NCBI GenBank assembly: GCA_030248215.1
Contig: JASANG010001449.1
Location: forward strand, 62,001 to 126,000
Direction: 5' to 3'
DNA from: Enoplolaimus lenunculus
Taxonomy: Eukaryota > Nematoda > Enoplea > Enoplida > Thoracostomopsidae
Length of the DNA: 64,000 bases
The notes under the pieces are model-generated. The model was not told the DNA's origin. It saw only the letters and a program-made list of their open reading frames with translations, and ran no database searches. A program made the translations under genes and the position numbers. Every line of letters starts with the position of its first letter. Within the stretch, counting starts at the first letter, position 1. Positions 10,301 through 21,214 of the stretch are shown one piece after another.

Positions 10301-13300
10301 CGACTAAATTGATTTCATACCCTTCGTTGAATATTAGTTTCAGCCATAAACGCATTTACATGCTTTTCAGCTTTTGTTAGCTCAAGCATATTTGTTACGG
10401 TTGCGACCAGTGCCGATGCAACAAAAATACCCTGAAATTTAAACAATTCTTACTGTGTAAACTGCAAAATTGAGCGAAAAAATTGCACAAATCGGGAATT
10501 TTTGACACGTTCTTACATCAAAATGTGCCTGAATTTAGAGTTAGTTTGGGACAGAATTCAAGTATTTTTATGGTATTCGGTCCGAATGAGGTCAATTTAT
10601 TATGATTTTTCTATGAAATTACAAAAAACAGCTTTTTAGTCATTTTGTCGACATTCTGATCTAAACAAATATAATTAAAATTTTCACCAATTTTAAAACC
10701 TATTAAGACGATTCTTAATTTCAAGCTCGAACCGCTGTTTAGTATTTGAACAGGAATTTATGCACGACTACGTCTTCTGTCCTGTAACCAGTCCATTCGG
10801 TTAAGAACGCAAAAAATTTCAGGTATATCGCCAGGGTGAAGAATTTACTGAGGATGCGGTCAGCTGTACCTTTTTCAGCTACACTTTTTTCAGTCAATGC
10901 TTAAGCATTACAAAATTCAGGATGAGCCCCCCAAGCAAATTACTTACCACTATACCGGTAATTGACGCAAGGGCCCGTCCGCAAAGCGTATGAGGCACCA
11001 TATCACCGTATCCGATCGACAAAAATGTTATCACAGTTACCCAAAGTGAGTGAGCATACGCCAAACCTCCGGATCCGGTTGATATTTCAGAGAATGTGTA
11101 TCTGAAAATATAATATTCAAAACAAAGCAAAAATATAATATTAACTTAAGCTATGAATTATATGTTTACTAGAATGAAAAGTGCCCCGATGTGGCCATAG
11201 AAAACGATATGTTTCGGGTAGTAAGATTTTTAGTTCAATACCGCTAGTATTACAATTTCCATGCATGCGTATAAAGTTTTAAAACTAGTTTAATTTGATG
11301 CCAATCAGCGTCCTCCCGAAACACGACACAACAATACTACAGAATTAATAAAAGTTAAATCATTGAGTTTGATTGACTGCGTAACGGAAACATATCCACA
11401 ACTTTCTCTGACAGCGGCCAAATAGACATGTGATCCACTGTTTCGAAATATTAAAACAAGAAATAAATACTAGAATATAAATGACGAATTATGGTTGATG
11501 TAAAAAATTTGAGTACACACTCGTGACATTAGTTTCTTGCAATTAGTAAACTGATGTTTCGAATATATGCAGAAAAATTATGGGTTTTAAAAAGAGTATA
11601 TAAGTAGAAATTAAGCGTAAAATGCTGGTGACCCAATATTGAAAACGTGTTTGTTCGTCAATTGGCTCAATGTAAAGAACAGGAGCGGATCAGTATTATA
11701 AGCATATTCCTAATCCTAAGCATAAGCGTTAGCATGAGCATATTCCTAAGCCTAAACCTAAGCGTAAGAATGAGCATAATCCTAAGCCTAAGCCAAGCAA
11801 AAAATTAATCTAAACCTTAAGCTTATTCTATTCTAGTCCCGCAGAAAAACGTTCCGCCCCAGATCTTTACATTGGCCGTCATTGGAATACAACGCAGATT
11901 TCGTCAGCAAAGTTGCAAATATTGTTTCGCTACGTACTCACTCAAATATTTTAATGTTTTAAAAGTTTAAAATCTGGGTACCGTTTAGCCAAGTATGGAG
12001 AGGACACGGTACGGTACAAAATTTATAGAGCTTCAAAACTTGATGCGTTATCGTTTTCTATTGCCTCGTCGGGACACTTTACTATCTATTGTGACTTTTC
12101 TCCGAAAAAGTTGCGGATATGTTTCCGTTACGTAGTCAATCAAACTCAATGATTTAACTTTTATTAATTCTATAGTCTTGTGTCGTGTTTCGGGAGGACG
12201 CTGATTGGCATCAAATTAAACTAGTTTTAAAACTTTATACGCATGCATGGAAATTGTAATACTAGCGGTATTGAACTAAAAATCTTACTACCCGAAACAT
12301 ATCGTTTTCTATGGCCACATCGGGGCACTTTTCATTCTAGTTACTAAGCTTTAGGAAGAAATTTTATGTAAGTTTACCTTAAGTGCGAAAATATTCAAAT
12401 TTAAAGTCATATATACTCACGTTATAATTGTTTTAGAACTGTTAAGCTATATTTCCATGAAAATTAAAAACTACATTTTCACAATCACAAAAGTCGCGCT
12501 TTCCTAATTTCATTTTTATTTATTGGGTAACTCGCTCAATTTATAATGCTAATATATTTTAATTCATATAAATTGTTTGAATTCAAATAGAAAATCAATA
12601 CAATTGATAAGTACTTGCTCTAATGAAAACTGATTTTATGCTGCATAGTAGTGTAGAACCAATACATCGGTATCGGTATTGTAATCGGTATTTTGGAAGA
12701 ATACTGATTCCGATACTTTCAATTTTGTATTGCACACATGAATTGCGTTAAATATATATTTGGAATGCTCAGCATTTAAAAATATGGCTGTAACAAATAT
12801 TTTGCGAAACATGCTGAATACGCATTTGCATCAACATGCGGACATGGAAAATTGCTTGAAACACACTTTTGTTCGTTTCCTCTTAATTGTACAAGAAATT
12901 CTAATAATACAATTCCATCCGCAGTCAAAACTGCGAATCCGCAACTATAAGGTTTGCTTTGTAACTTATTCTTGTTTTCTGTTCGAAAACGAAAAACTAA
13001 GGCGGCCGGGCGTGGGCCTGAAAAATCCGGGCCGGTTCATACCATAATGAGAGCCCGCTGTGTTCGAGCGTCACGTTTTTGAAAGAGACTGCTTGCTTTG
13101 GGAACCTTATTAAATTAATGGTGTTAATTTTGCACGTCAAAATTTCTTCAAATATTCTAAACCGAGTTTTGGACATTTCAGTGCTCAGCTTGGTGCTACC
13201 AATAATACATCGAGCAGTAAATCGAAACTGATATCTGTATTTTACGCGTAAACTTTGAGCTTAAATGTAAATCTAGGTTTAGAAAAACCACGCGAATGTA

Positions 13301-16300
13301 AAATCTAGGCACCTACTACGAATTAAATAAAAAGTGTCTCTCATACCACTGGCGGGTGCAGTGGGTGCCACTCCGGCCTGAACCACCACAACTTGAATCA
13401 ATGCATTAAGATTCAGCATTAAATTAGGGCTCGACTTCGCTCTCGTCTTTTTTGCAGTATTATACGTTGAGCGACCGATCCTTTTGAAATTCCTGCATCC
13501 ACCACGGCGTCACACAGATCTCGACGAGATGAGTTCAACGCTACTATTTTCATATTTGCATGGCTAACGATTCAAGAGATGACCGAACAAATTATTAAAA
13601 CACGCACAGATTTATAAAGAGTCTCTATCATTCACATATTCGCAAAATATAAGCTTTACTAATGTTATTCGTTGCACAAATTTGGAGGTTTGTATGTTTT
13701 ATATAATAAAATGTTAAACTTAAAGGGACCACCACTTTGAATGAAAAGCTTTGCAGCCATAAGGTTCTAGCTCGTAAATAAAGAGTTTTCGACAACTTGA
13801 GGTTACGTCTGGGTTTTCAAAAACGCGCCTTGGCAAAAAAATACACAAAAAAACTAGCTATGTTACTAATTTGTAATCATATATAAGCTAATGTTTTTCG
13901 TAATTGTCCACTTAACATGTTTCGCATATATACGTACTAAACAATAGTATTTTCGTTAAATAAATAGCTTAACGTATATGGTTGAGATAACTTATATAGC
14001 ACATAAAAAATTGGATTGTTACAATTTACGTTTCTGTAGAACACCTTGCGACAAGATTTGAATCCAAATACGAAGGCGAAACTTTGCGCTTCCGATTCTT
14101 ATGAAAACGTTTACGTTTAATACTTCGACAATTTTTTCTTTAAATATAGCGCATGAACACCGGTTGCCATGATCTTGAATGACATACGTTTGTATATAAA
14201 TACCACCAAAATAGAATAGTAGAAATAATAGACTTTTGATAGAAACATAAGAGAGACGTGAACACTTTTGGAAGAAACATATAATAGTGACACTGCCGTG
14301 TCCCTATGATTACATTTACGTTAATGCTTTGTTTAATCACGGTTGTGTTACGGTTTAGACGAACTATAGCCCCTTCCATCCCATTAACTACTATATTGTG
14401 TACGATTTTACAATTTTTACATGTATGCGCAGTGCAAAATCTTTACAGACGACGTGAAAAGTCTCTCGAGTACGAGCGTCAAGCTTCCACAATTGAAGTT
14501 ATGCTTTTGCGGTCTATGAACGAATTATGGTTAATATACCTTTCACAAATAGTAAAACACCAGCTTTCAATCAACCAAAACATCGTTGTGAACACTATTA
14601 CAACTGTCAGTGGACGTTCGCGCATAAGAGATCGAAGAACAAACTTAACATCGACCGAAACTCGATTTAACGCTGCGATACTTCGTGTTGCTGCATCTGC
14701 AATTTTAAGAATTAATAAATTTTAATATGTAAAAAAATTTCAAAAGCGAACCATTTTTGGCGAGCGACGGAATGACAGATAATCAAGAAACGCAGAAACA
14801 TTTCAGTACTGGCTGTAAGATATTAATTAGTAGTATTAATACGTTAATGAAACATTGTACGTAAAACAATGACGTGAAAGTTTTGTGTAAAGCATCGAAA
14901 ATAGCGTCTAAATTCAGGTTTAATAGTAAAAGTTGAAAAATGTGTTACAAAAATTGCGAAAATTTGATTTTATTTCTATTTGAGGGTGTAGGTCTGTTTC
15001 AAAAATACCACAATATGGAAGAATAAACTTTAATACGTGTTCAATATCTTTTCGGGGCGATTCGCATTTCTACGATGCCTTGAAACAAATAAAATGGTAA
15101 AACGTCGATTAGAACTGTTTGCCATCGACGGCCTCTTGTATTTCTGCATACTGCCCATTTACAAACTCATTAGGGATACAGACTCCGGTCCATGTAAAGA
15201 TCAGGGGCGGAACGTTATAGAGTAAGCTTTAAGATTTAGACTAATTTTTTGCTTGGTTTAGGCTCAGGCTTAGGAATACTCATTCTTACGCTTAGGTTTA
15301 GGTTTAGGCTTAGCCTTAGGCTTAAAAATATGCTTATAATACTGTTGCGCTCCTGTTCTTTACATTGGCCCAGACTCCTACTGATTCGGCCTCACAACAT
15401 CCCAAGCGCTGTTATCCGCGTCTATACGAATTCAGGTGGAATGTGTAAAAGATTGAATTTTAAACGGTCAGAATTTTATTTTCAATTTACGTTTTACATA
15501 TTTAACAATTTGTTCCACAAAACAATACCTTGAAACTGTCGACTATGTATCACCATACAACGACCGACAAGATAAAATCGTAAAAACATCGGAATGGACA
15601 AAATAACATCGACAGGGACTTTAGTATTGACAACCGCAACGCGACGCAACAATCGCGATGTTGTTGCAACAGATTCATTTGTAGCCGCCACAGAGGCCGC
15701 TGCAGCGACGGCGGTGGTAGTTTTGGCTGCGGTCATAGAATTGTCGGACGGCAAAAATGGCCAATGAATGTAACCGGTAGCCGGTAACGGGACAATGCTG
15801 CACAGGGCGATTTCGTGTAGAATTTTAACAATTCGAGCCCGTGTAACCGTGACTTTCCAGTCTTCTGCGCCACAGTCCATCATTACAAGCTGAAAATAAT
15901 AAAATAATTTATTAATAGTATATGCGTATATCAAGGGCCGAACCGTTTTCCGAAGTCGCTATAATAGTCAGTTTAAGCTTTAGACTATTTTTTTGCTTAG
16001 GCGTAGGCTTTAGGCTTAGGCTTAGGTTTAGGCTTAGGAATATGATTATACCATTGTTCCGGCCCTATTCTATACATGGGCCGGAAATCGTGTCAAAAAA
16101 CGCTTTTGACAGTCTTACAAACGTTTTTATTGATGCAAAATAGCATATTTATAAACACTAAAAGCGTTAAGCGTTTTAATACGCAAGCGATTCATTTTAG
16201 AGTGTCTGCGCTTTACAAAAATACGATTCGGCAGATGCTGTTTGAACCGCGAAAAAGCGTTTAAAATCAGGGCTTGTTTTTGACACGAATCCTTAGTTTG

Positions 16301-19300
16301 AAGCAACAACACCTATCAGTTCAAGTATGAAAATTTTACTACAATGCTATTGAAATTATAAATTATGAGTTCCGCCAACAATGTGATGCTGGCATAAAAA
16401 TTAAAAATATTTATTGTAGAGATGAGCCGATATATGGTATCGGTCAGGGTATCAGTGTCGGTTTCGGAATTTTTAGGAGCATTGCGGTACCAATATCGAT
16501 CCTTTCAATTTTACTATATTCTCAGACGAGTTGTTTTTATTATATAATTGCATAGCATCTAAGAAATATATACGTATCACAGGGCGTCTGCGAATATTGT
16601 GTAAAGCTCGGGTGCTGGCTAACAATGGTGGACCTATAAGTTCAAGACTAATACCTCTTTCCGATTAATACCAGGTTGTCTTTTATCGCTGCAACAAAGA
16701 TTTTAAGGTACATATTGAACGTGAATTTGTATCTGCGATAGAGCGACGGCTACAAAAACTTGGGCCAATGTTACATTGAGGGGCGTAACCGCAGATTAAG
16801 CGTATTCCTAAGCCTAAGCCTAAGCCTAAGCCTAAGCAAAAAATGTAATCTAGAATCTAAACCTACTCATTTATAGACCCACCAGAAACCTGGACGCCCC
16901 GTAAAGTAACAGAGGCCAAAACTTGAATGCTGAGAATGGTATGGATTCAATACTTTCAAAAAATTTTATGGTCAGTTTACCAACTTTTTTCCAACCCTAA
17001 CCTAATCTCTTACAATTATATGCTAACACCAGTTCACAAATATGCGAAACGTCTCGCAGCCGAAATTGCAGGAACCTCTGACAAATAATTTTAACCAGGG
17101 CCGAAAGTCGCTTTTCATACCAAATTCGGGGTCACACTTTTGGACGTCCCTTGAATACAACATACCTGAACTTCCAATGAATGATACATCAGGATTGTTG
17201 ACAAGAGTATGACAGTGGAAATACCAATGCAACACTTTAACGCGTTTGATGCCAGGGCACTCTGAAATATAAAGTATAGTTAGCTATTTTTCAATCTAAG
17301 AGTATTATATTATACATCGAGGCAAAACGATGCGTGCATCTCGTTTCACCTAAATGTTATCGCGTAATCTACAGCTTTAACGTGCTGTTCATGCTTAGAG
17401 AAAGAATATGGTAAATTTCTACAAAATATATCACCGGCAATGCTTTATGCACTGCAAAAAATGGTGAGTCAAATTGCCTCTCTCCGAAATAGGCTCTGCG
17501 AAACTACACAAATTGAGTTAAGTTCGACTTTACCAGAGTCAAGCTCGACTCAGTATTTCACACGTTTGACTCGGGCGGAGTCGAATTTTGACTGAGTTTG
17601 CGTAGTCCCGTAGAGCCTATTTAGGACAGAGTCAATTTGACTCACGGTTTTTTGTAGTGTGCCTTGTGTTTTATGTCTGTCTGGCTGCTGCAGTTTTATA
17701 TAATTAGGTACTAAACTGTACGACGTATTATCAGTTGGAGGCAGTAATTATGAACGGTTATGCTGGTTTAAACAAACTTTCATCCACACTGTTCTTTTTA
17801 GTTGGGTAATTAACTGCCTTACCCGTAGCCAGACAAGGCCAAATAAGCTCAAGCCCACCTATACTGCAAAAAATGGTGAGTCAAACTGTTACTCTCTCTC
17901 TGAAATAGGCTTTTCCGGACTACACAAACCGAGTCAAAATTCGACTCTGCCAGAGGCAAATTCGACTTAAACAATCGCTCAGTGAGTCGAATTTGATTCT
18001 GACAGAGTCGAATTTTGACTCAGTTTGTGTAGTCCGGAAAAGCTAATTTCGAAGAGAGTCAATTTGACTCGCCATTTTTTGCAGTGTAGAAAAACGTCCG
18101 CCCCTTCTATCAGTTTGCTTGTAATGCATGTGAAATTTGCACATGCCCCACGTTAAATAGCCATACCTAGCACACTAAATTACCTACGGGTCTATTGGTA
18201 TTAACGAATCAATAGCGACATATTGTAGGGAAATTATGACCCCATCAGATGGTAATACTGTAATGCTTTAACCCGTTGATAGATATATTGCAATAAACAG
18301 TACCAAGTACCTTTACAAGAGTGCCACTGGCGCATAATTCCGCTTCAATAATCATTAGTACAATACCAAGCAATGCAAACAATACACTAGCATCGGTTGC
18401 ACGACTACGCAGCTGCATAAATCGCTTTCGGCGTGCTAATCCAGCCCTTTCTGCAGCCATTTTGGACGCTTTATCGTTAGTCCACGGTTCTGCCTGAGAT
18501 CCAGTTTTGTACGCCAACAGCGGGGTTCGTTCAGGGCCAACGGTGTCCTTTATGGCGCCGCGAGCCATCCCGGCGTAATGATTTTCGGTAACATTAGTCA
18601 ACGTAGGGGTTGGCGTTGACTGGTGCCGTAGTAGTTTTGATTTCAACCTCCCAGTCAAGCTACTGTTAGAGCCCGCCGGGTTAAACAAAGCGGTGGCAGA
18701 AGCTACGTTTCCGTTGCTATTGCCATGGCTGCCGGCAGTTGATCGAAAGCCTTGATGTTGGCACGCGGCTGCCAAAAACGTTGGCGATATCTGAAAAGAA
18801 CCGCCGCCGCAGCCAAGGACCGCTGGCCGAGAACGGGACCCGTGTCGTTCTCGTTCCGACGTCGCTAAATCAAGTCCATTATCATCGATAACGCGTTCTT
18901 CTTCGATTGGTCCGTGTTCACGTTTTGAAGCACTGTTTGAACTGTCCATTGAATCTACGGTTAGGTTCAACTGGCGTGAGTCGAGACTTCCAAGGCGAGG
19001 CGGTCCTTGAGGAGGAAAACCTGAAGTACCGCCGCCGTTGTTCGACTGCGGTCCGTGACCCAGTCCACTCCAAGGCGTCGATGAAGTTCCGTTTATATTA
19101 TTTGGGACGGGGCCGAAGGCTGAATTTGATGTCATGCTGTGTTTACGGCATCCTGATGCTAGTGGAGCCACACCTGATGATTTATACCGCTCGTCAACAG
19201 ATGCTGTTCTCTCTGAGCTACCTCCTGTTAATCCTTTGGGAGGATTTCCAGATTCAGCTTCGTGACCGCGACCCCCTGTAGAGTTTCCACGGTGACGTCC

Positions 19301-20501
19301 AACGCCGCTGCCGCTCCTCGGTGGAGGTCGACATAGCAGATTGCCAAATCGATGAGAATGCGATCCGATCAAGCGAACAAATTCCGAACTTATTTGATAG
19401 AATGGATTTATTCCGGTGATTGCGCTGTCTGCAGCGGTTGTTGCCTGCTGTTGATGCTGTTGCATTGTACCGTTGTCACCATTCGCCGAATGGAATTTTC
19501 CGCTCGCCGTCGACTCCATGCGTGCCATTGACGCTGCATGCTTACGGCGCGGGCACGATCCCAAGTCTGCACCGAACATTCCAGTTGACTCAGGAAACGC
19601 CCAAGGATAAGGATTGAGAAGCGATTGATGAGAAGATGTTCGCATTTGGGCACTTGGATATCGGTATGGACCTCCCAATCTACCATGCGTGTACAAGTCG
19701 GTCCCGAACGGCGCTGTTCTTGTTTCAATGGCGCTGATTCCTCGGGATACTTTAGTCCCTGAATAGGGCAGGGCATTTCCGTTTCCAGCAGCCGCCCCGT
19801 GCCTTTCTTCGGCTGATCTTGAAAATCCTATTGGTTGTGGGGCGCCTTTTGAAAATCGTTTCGCCAAAATAGTGCGTTGGTTGCCTGGCGGTGGAGCATG
19901 AAACTGTAATTCTTGCCCTTCGACTAAACTATGCTGTTGGCTAATTGTGCCATTTTTAAACGTTCCATTTGCATTTCGTTGTAATTCTAAATTCGAACGG
20001 TGCCTAAATCCTGGTTCTACGAAACCAGGGTGACCCACTGTGGGAATAGCTGGACCTGTGTGATGATAGTATGGTTCGTTGGGTAGAGGGTAACCGTAGC
20101 TTAGTTTGCCAGAAACGGCATTTTGTGACGGTGCATGCCGGACACTTAATGCCGTGCCAGTCACTTCTAACCGGCCCAGATTTTGAATTGAACTGCTCAT
20201 TTTTTCGGGTTGTTTACGGGCAGCTTCCAGCTGAATACGATTACTTTGCTCCGTCTTGATGTAACCTGGCCCTTTGTCAATTTTGTTGCTTGATTCCAAT
20301 GACGTCATTTCGTTGATGTTTTCTGAACACCTTGTATTAGTGCTGATTTGTTGTTGCTGTTGTTGTACTTGCTGTTGTTGTTGTTGCTGCTGCTGTTGTT
20401 GTTGTGGTTCGTATTGTTGTTGTTGTTGTTGTTGTTGTTGTTTTTTCTGCTGCTGCTGTTGTTGTGGTTCTTGTTCTTGTTGCTGTTGCTGCTGCTGCTG
20501 C

Positions 20502-20534
<33 letters not shown>

Positions 20535-20896
20535 AGCTCGTCTAAAACGAAATCATCGCGATTTGCAGAATCGCTTGTTGCCATATCTTGCATATCGACA
20601 CAAGTGTTGGCTGTACTTTGACTAAGATCTGAGCTATCTTCATAGCCTTTGCTATAGAGAACACTAGTTGAACAACTAGGACTTAGAATTGTTTCTAGTA
20701 CATTGGATGGTGCTAAATGTATAGACGACGGTGGAACTCCTGTAGTAGTTGAACTCATTCGACGCAGACGTTGCAACGGAAATCGTCGTTTTGAGTGAAT
20801 TTTAACCGACTGTGTCGGCCTTAAACTGGTATCCTTTGATGAAGATCCCTCAGTCATGTGTTGCGGATCGCCTGGCGACAAATCTGGCCAATGCAT
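6619..20896 (-). CDS. KCNN: Small-conductance Ca2+-activated K+ channel (SK/KCNN), nine exons
   Basis: Exons in transcript order: 20896-18311, 17261-17166, 15889-15529, 14696-14540, 11101-10948, 10431-10321, 8986-8865, 8174-8105, 7335-6619. All introns are GT-AG and the phases are compatible, giving 4,374 nt and 1,457 residues. Landmarks are S1 ([17 protein letters not shown]), S2, S4 ([17 protein letters not shown]), S5, the filter SIGYGDMVP (GYG at 1097-1099), S6 leading into [10 protein letters not shown], a calmodulin-binding domain (about 1156-1219) and a C-terminal coiled coil. SK channels are plasma-membrane tetramers that carry constitutive calmodulin and open on submicromolar Ca2+. 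The protein is far longer than vertebrate SK2 (about 580 residues) because of an 830-residue N-terminus and a Gln-rich C-terminus. The start is bounded by an in-frame TAA directly upstream. Family assignment is firm; exact ends of the low-complexity parts are less so. Confidence 0.93.
6809..6953 (-). repeat. CAA/CAG tract coding poly-Gln (channel C-terminus)
   Basis: Read on the plus strand as TTG repeats with a few CTG interruptions. It is mostly CAA on the coding strand, with scattered CAG. Confidence 0.92.
7336..8104 (-). other. SK channel intron 8
   Basis: Bounded by GTTAGT and CTTTCAG. AT-rich; nothing else recognised, apart from a palindromic ATTATATAATATATAGTGG stretch near 7960. Confidence 0.8.
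8105..8174 (-). CDS. KCNN: SK channel exon 8: calmodulin-binding domain, second half
   Basis: A 70-nt exon between ATTTCAG| and CCAG|GTTAGT. It encodes [20 protein letters not shown], matching SK [20 protein letters not shown]. Confidence 0.92.
8388..8790. mobile_element. CAGGGTGTAA-family element in SK intron 7
   Basis: The interior carries GAAACGGATATCCG at the left and TTTCCGTTTCTGG blocks towards TTTACACCCTG at the right, in the reverse orientation to the copy at 34799-35335. The copy lies between exons 8 and 7, so the ORFs through it are not genes. Confidence 0.5.
8865..8986 (-). CDS. KCNN: SK channel exon 7: calmodulin-binding domain, first half
   Basis: Acceptor [30 protein letters not shown] matches SK VKNAAANVLRETWLIYKNT, and QRRFLEALT matches QRKFLQAIH. 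The basic linker between them is two residues shorter than in vertebrate SK. Donor ACAAG|GTATCGG, phase 2. Confidence 0.93.
9067..9320. mobile_element. MITE-like element, family CACTGTAA, copy 1 (SK intron 6)
   Basis: The left end CACTGTAAATCCCAGTGAGT and right end ACTCATTGAAGTTTACAGTG are inverted copies. The interior has many GAGT/ACTC motifs. The second full copy is at 42612-42868. Confidence 0.75.
9415..9600 (+). other. Short ORF, unlikely gene, inside SK intron 6
   Basis: 61 codons, Cys-rich at the end ([17 protein letters not shown]). It has somewhat coding-like composition but no recognised family and no splice partners. It lies antisense in an intron. It could be a decayed retroelement or gene fragment. 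Confidence 0.2.
9841..10235. mobile_element. MITE-like element, family R copy 2 (SK intron 6)
   Basis: Reverse orientation relative to copy 1. The right end TTATTCGGGTCACTACA is well preserved; the left end is degraded. Confidence 0.65.
10321..10431 (-). CDS. KCNN: SK channel exon 6: S6 and start of C-terminal region
   Basis: 37 codons, phase 0 at both ends. They encode [20 protein letters not shown] and AEKHVNAFM, matching [22 protein letters not shown]. The exon is too short to show as a standalone ORF. Confidence 0.93.
10948..11101 (-). CDS. KCNN: SK channel exon 5: pore loop
   Basis: Contains [20 protein letters not shown], the SK-type K+ selectivity filter, followed by [12 protein letters not shown] (start of S6). 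The acceptor is TTTTCAG| and the donor GTG|GTAAGT. Joining to exon 4 completes the conserved CERY motif. Confidence 0.96.
11168..12343. mobile_element. Foldback element with long terminal inverted repeats (SK intron 4)
   Basis: About 240 bp at the left (from TAGAATGAAAAGTGCCCCGA) reappears inverted at the right (TCGGGGCACTTTTCATTCTA), nearly base for base through TGATGCCAATCAGCGTCCTC. Inside the right arm, at 11900-12115, a degraded partial copy of the arm lies in tandem. A TTAGGC MITE (11664-11877) sits in the loop. No transposase frame is present. Confidence 0.85.
11664..11877. mobile_element. TTAGGC MITE, type A, nested in foldback element
   Basis: Ends GGCTCAATGTAAAGAACAGG and GATCTTTACATTGGCC; CCTAAG units inside. 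Confidence 0.82.
12344..14539. other. Remainder of SK intron 4
   Basis: AT-rich with short GC-richer islands near 13000-13060 and 13350-13560. Several sub-100-codon ORFs show no recognisable family. Nothing supported. Confidence 0.5.
14540..14696 (-). CDS. KCNN: SK channel exon 4: S4-S5 linker and S5
   Basis: Starts after ATTGCAG. It reads [19 protein letters not shown] then S5 ([19 protein letters not shown]) and CER, ending GAAAG|GTATATT in phase 2. This matches vertebrate SK DASSRSIGALNKINFNTRF and WIIAAWTVRACER. It is hidden behind a plus-strand ORF at 14306-14725, which is a shadow. Confidence 0.92.
15187..15370. mobile_element. TTAGGC MITE, type A (SK intron 3)
   Basis: Starts GGTCCATGTAAAGATCAGG and ends CCTGTTCTTTACATTGGCC, with TTAGGC-type units between. 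Confidence 0.82.
15529..15889 (-). CDS. KCNN: SK channel exon 3: S3-S4
   Basis: The exon opens after TTTTCAG with [15 protein letters not shown], matching the SK loop MVDNGADDWRIAMT. It contains [19 protein letters not shown] (S4 region) and ends CAAG|GTATTGTT in phase 1. An Ala/Thr-rich insert of about 30 residues (around [15 protein letters not shown]) lies before VDVILSIP and is longer than in vertebrate SK. Confidence 0.93.
15928..16083. mobile_element. TTAGGC MITE, type C (SK intron 2)
   Basis: Right end CCCTATTCTATACATGGGCC; the left end is shortened to GGGCCGAACCGTTTTCC. Four or more TTAGGC units. It lies only about 40 bp outside exon 3. Confidence 0.7.
16763..16917. mobile_element. 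TTAGGC MITE, type B (SK intron 2)
   Basis: The left end GGCCAATGTTACATTGAGG and right end CCCCGTAAAGTAACAGAGGCC define the second terminal type. It contains an unbroken run of CCTAAG units near 16800-16833. Confidence 0.82.
17166..17261 (-). CDS. KCNN: SK channel exon 2: S2 segment
   Basis: 32 codons between ATTTCAG| and CAG|GTATGTTG, phase 0 at both ends. [19 protein letters not shown] and the following YHSLEVQ match the SK S2 region (ALKCLISLSTIILLGLI... in vertebrates). Confidence 0.92.
17450..17660. mobile_element. MITE-like element, family CACTGCAAAAAATGG (SK intron 1)
   Basis: Inverted ends, with internal mirrored TAGGCTCT / AGAGCCTA blocks and GACTC motifs. Confidence 0.8.
17871..18088. 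mobile_element. MITE-like element, family CACTGCAAAAAATGG (SK intron 1)
   Basis: A well-preserved copy with a TACTGCAAAAAATGGTGAGT left end and ATTTTTTGCAGTGTA right end. The two halves form a near-complete hairpin. Confidence 0.85.
18311..20896 (-). CDS. KCNN: SK channel exon 1: N-terminal cytoplasmic region and S1
   Basis: 862 codons, ending at donor AAG|GTACTTGG. Residues about 121-183 are Gln-rich; most of the rest is Ser/Gly/Asn/Pro-rich and probably disordered. [20 protein letters not shown] begins the conserved pre-S1/S1 block at the exon's 3' end. The exon is more GC-rich than the flanking DNA. Plus-strand frames of poly-Cys, poly-Leu or poly-Val opposite the CAG/CAA tract are shadows. 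Confidence 0.9.
20349..20534 (-). repeat. CAA/CAG tract coding poly-Gln (channel N-terminus)
   Basis: Two or three Gln runs broken by Glu/Pro/Lys, in the channel frame. The plus-strand poly-Cys and poly-Leu frames are shadows. Confidence 0.9.
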
Positions 20897-21214
20897 AGTT
20901 GATTATCGATTGAAATGAAGTAATTTAAAATTTAAATTTTTTCTAATTTTTTGAAAATAAATCAACGCACGCCGCATTTCTTATAAATATTAGATAGGAA
21001 ATCACACCGCGTTTGGCAGCTGACAATTTTACCGACTTCCACAATAATAATCACTGGGTATCGAGTATTTGACGTATATGGCTTTTTTGGTGGTATATAT
21101 AGGATGCCTAATTATCGTGAATAGCATTTTAATTATAATGATATATTGTGATAGTTCTAGTTTCCTGTATGGACACATAATGTCATAATGATTTATAAAA
21201 AACATAACATTTAA
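20897..21214. promoter_or_regulatory. Upstream region of the SK channel start
   Basis: AT-rich 5' flank between the channel Met and a GC-rich transposable element. An in-frame TAA lies directly before the ATG. No convincing TATA box or initiator; promoter status rests on position only. Confidence 0.3.

Noticed and set aside
14306-14725. 139-codon plus-strand ORF in the SK intron/exon 4 area
   Set aside because: The opposite strand encodes the conserved S4-S5/S5 exon with good splice sites.
16800-16835. Chromosome end or interstitial telomere
   Set aside because: The TTAGGC units lie inside short inverted-end elements that recur many times, not at a chromosome terminus.
20274-20625. Plus-strand Cys-rich ORF
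   Set aside because: Complement of the N-terminal Gln tract of the SK channel.
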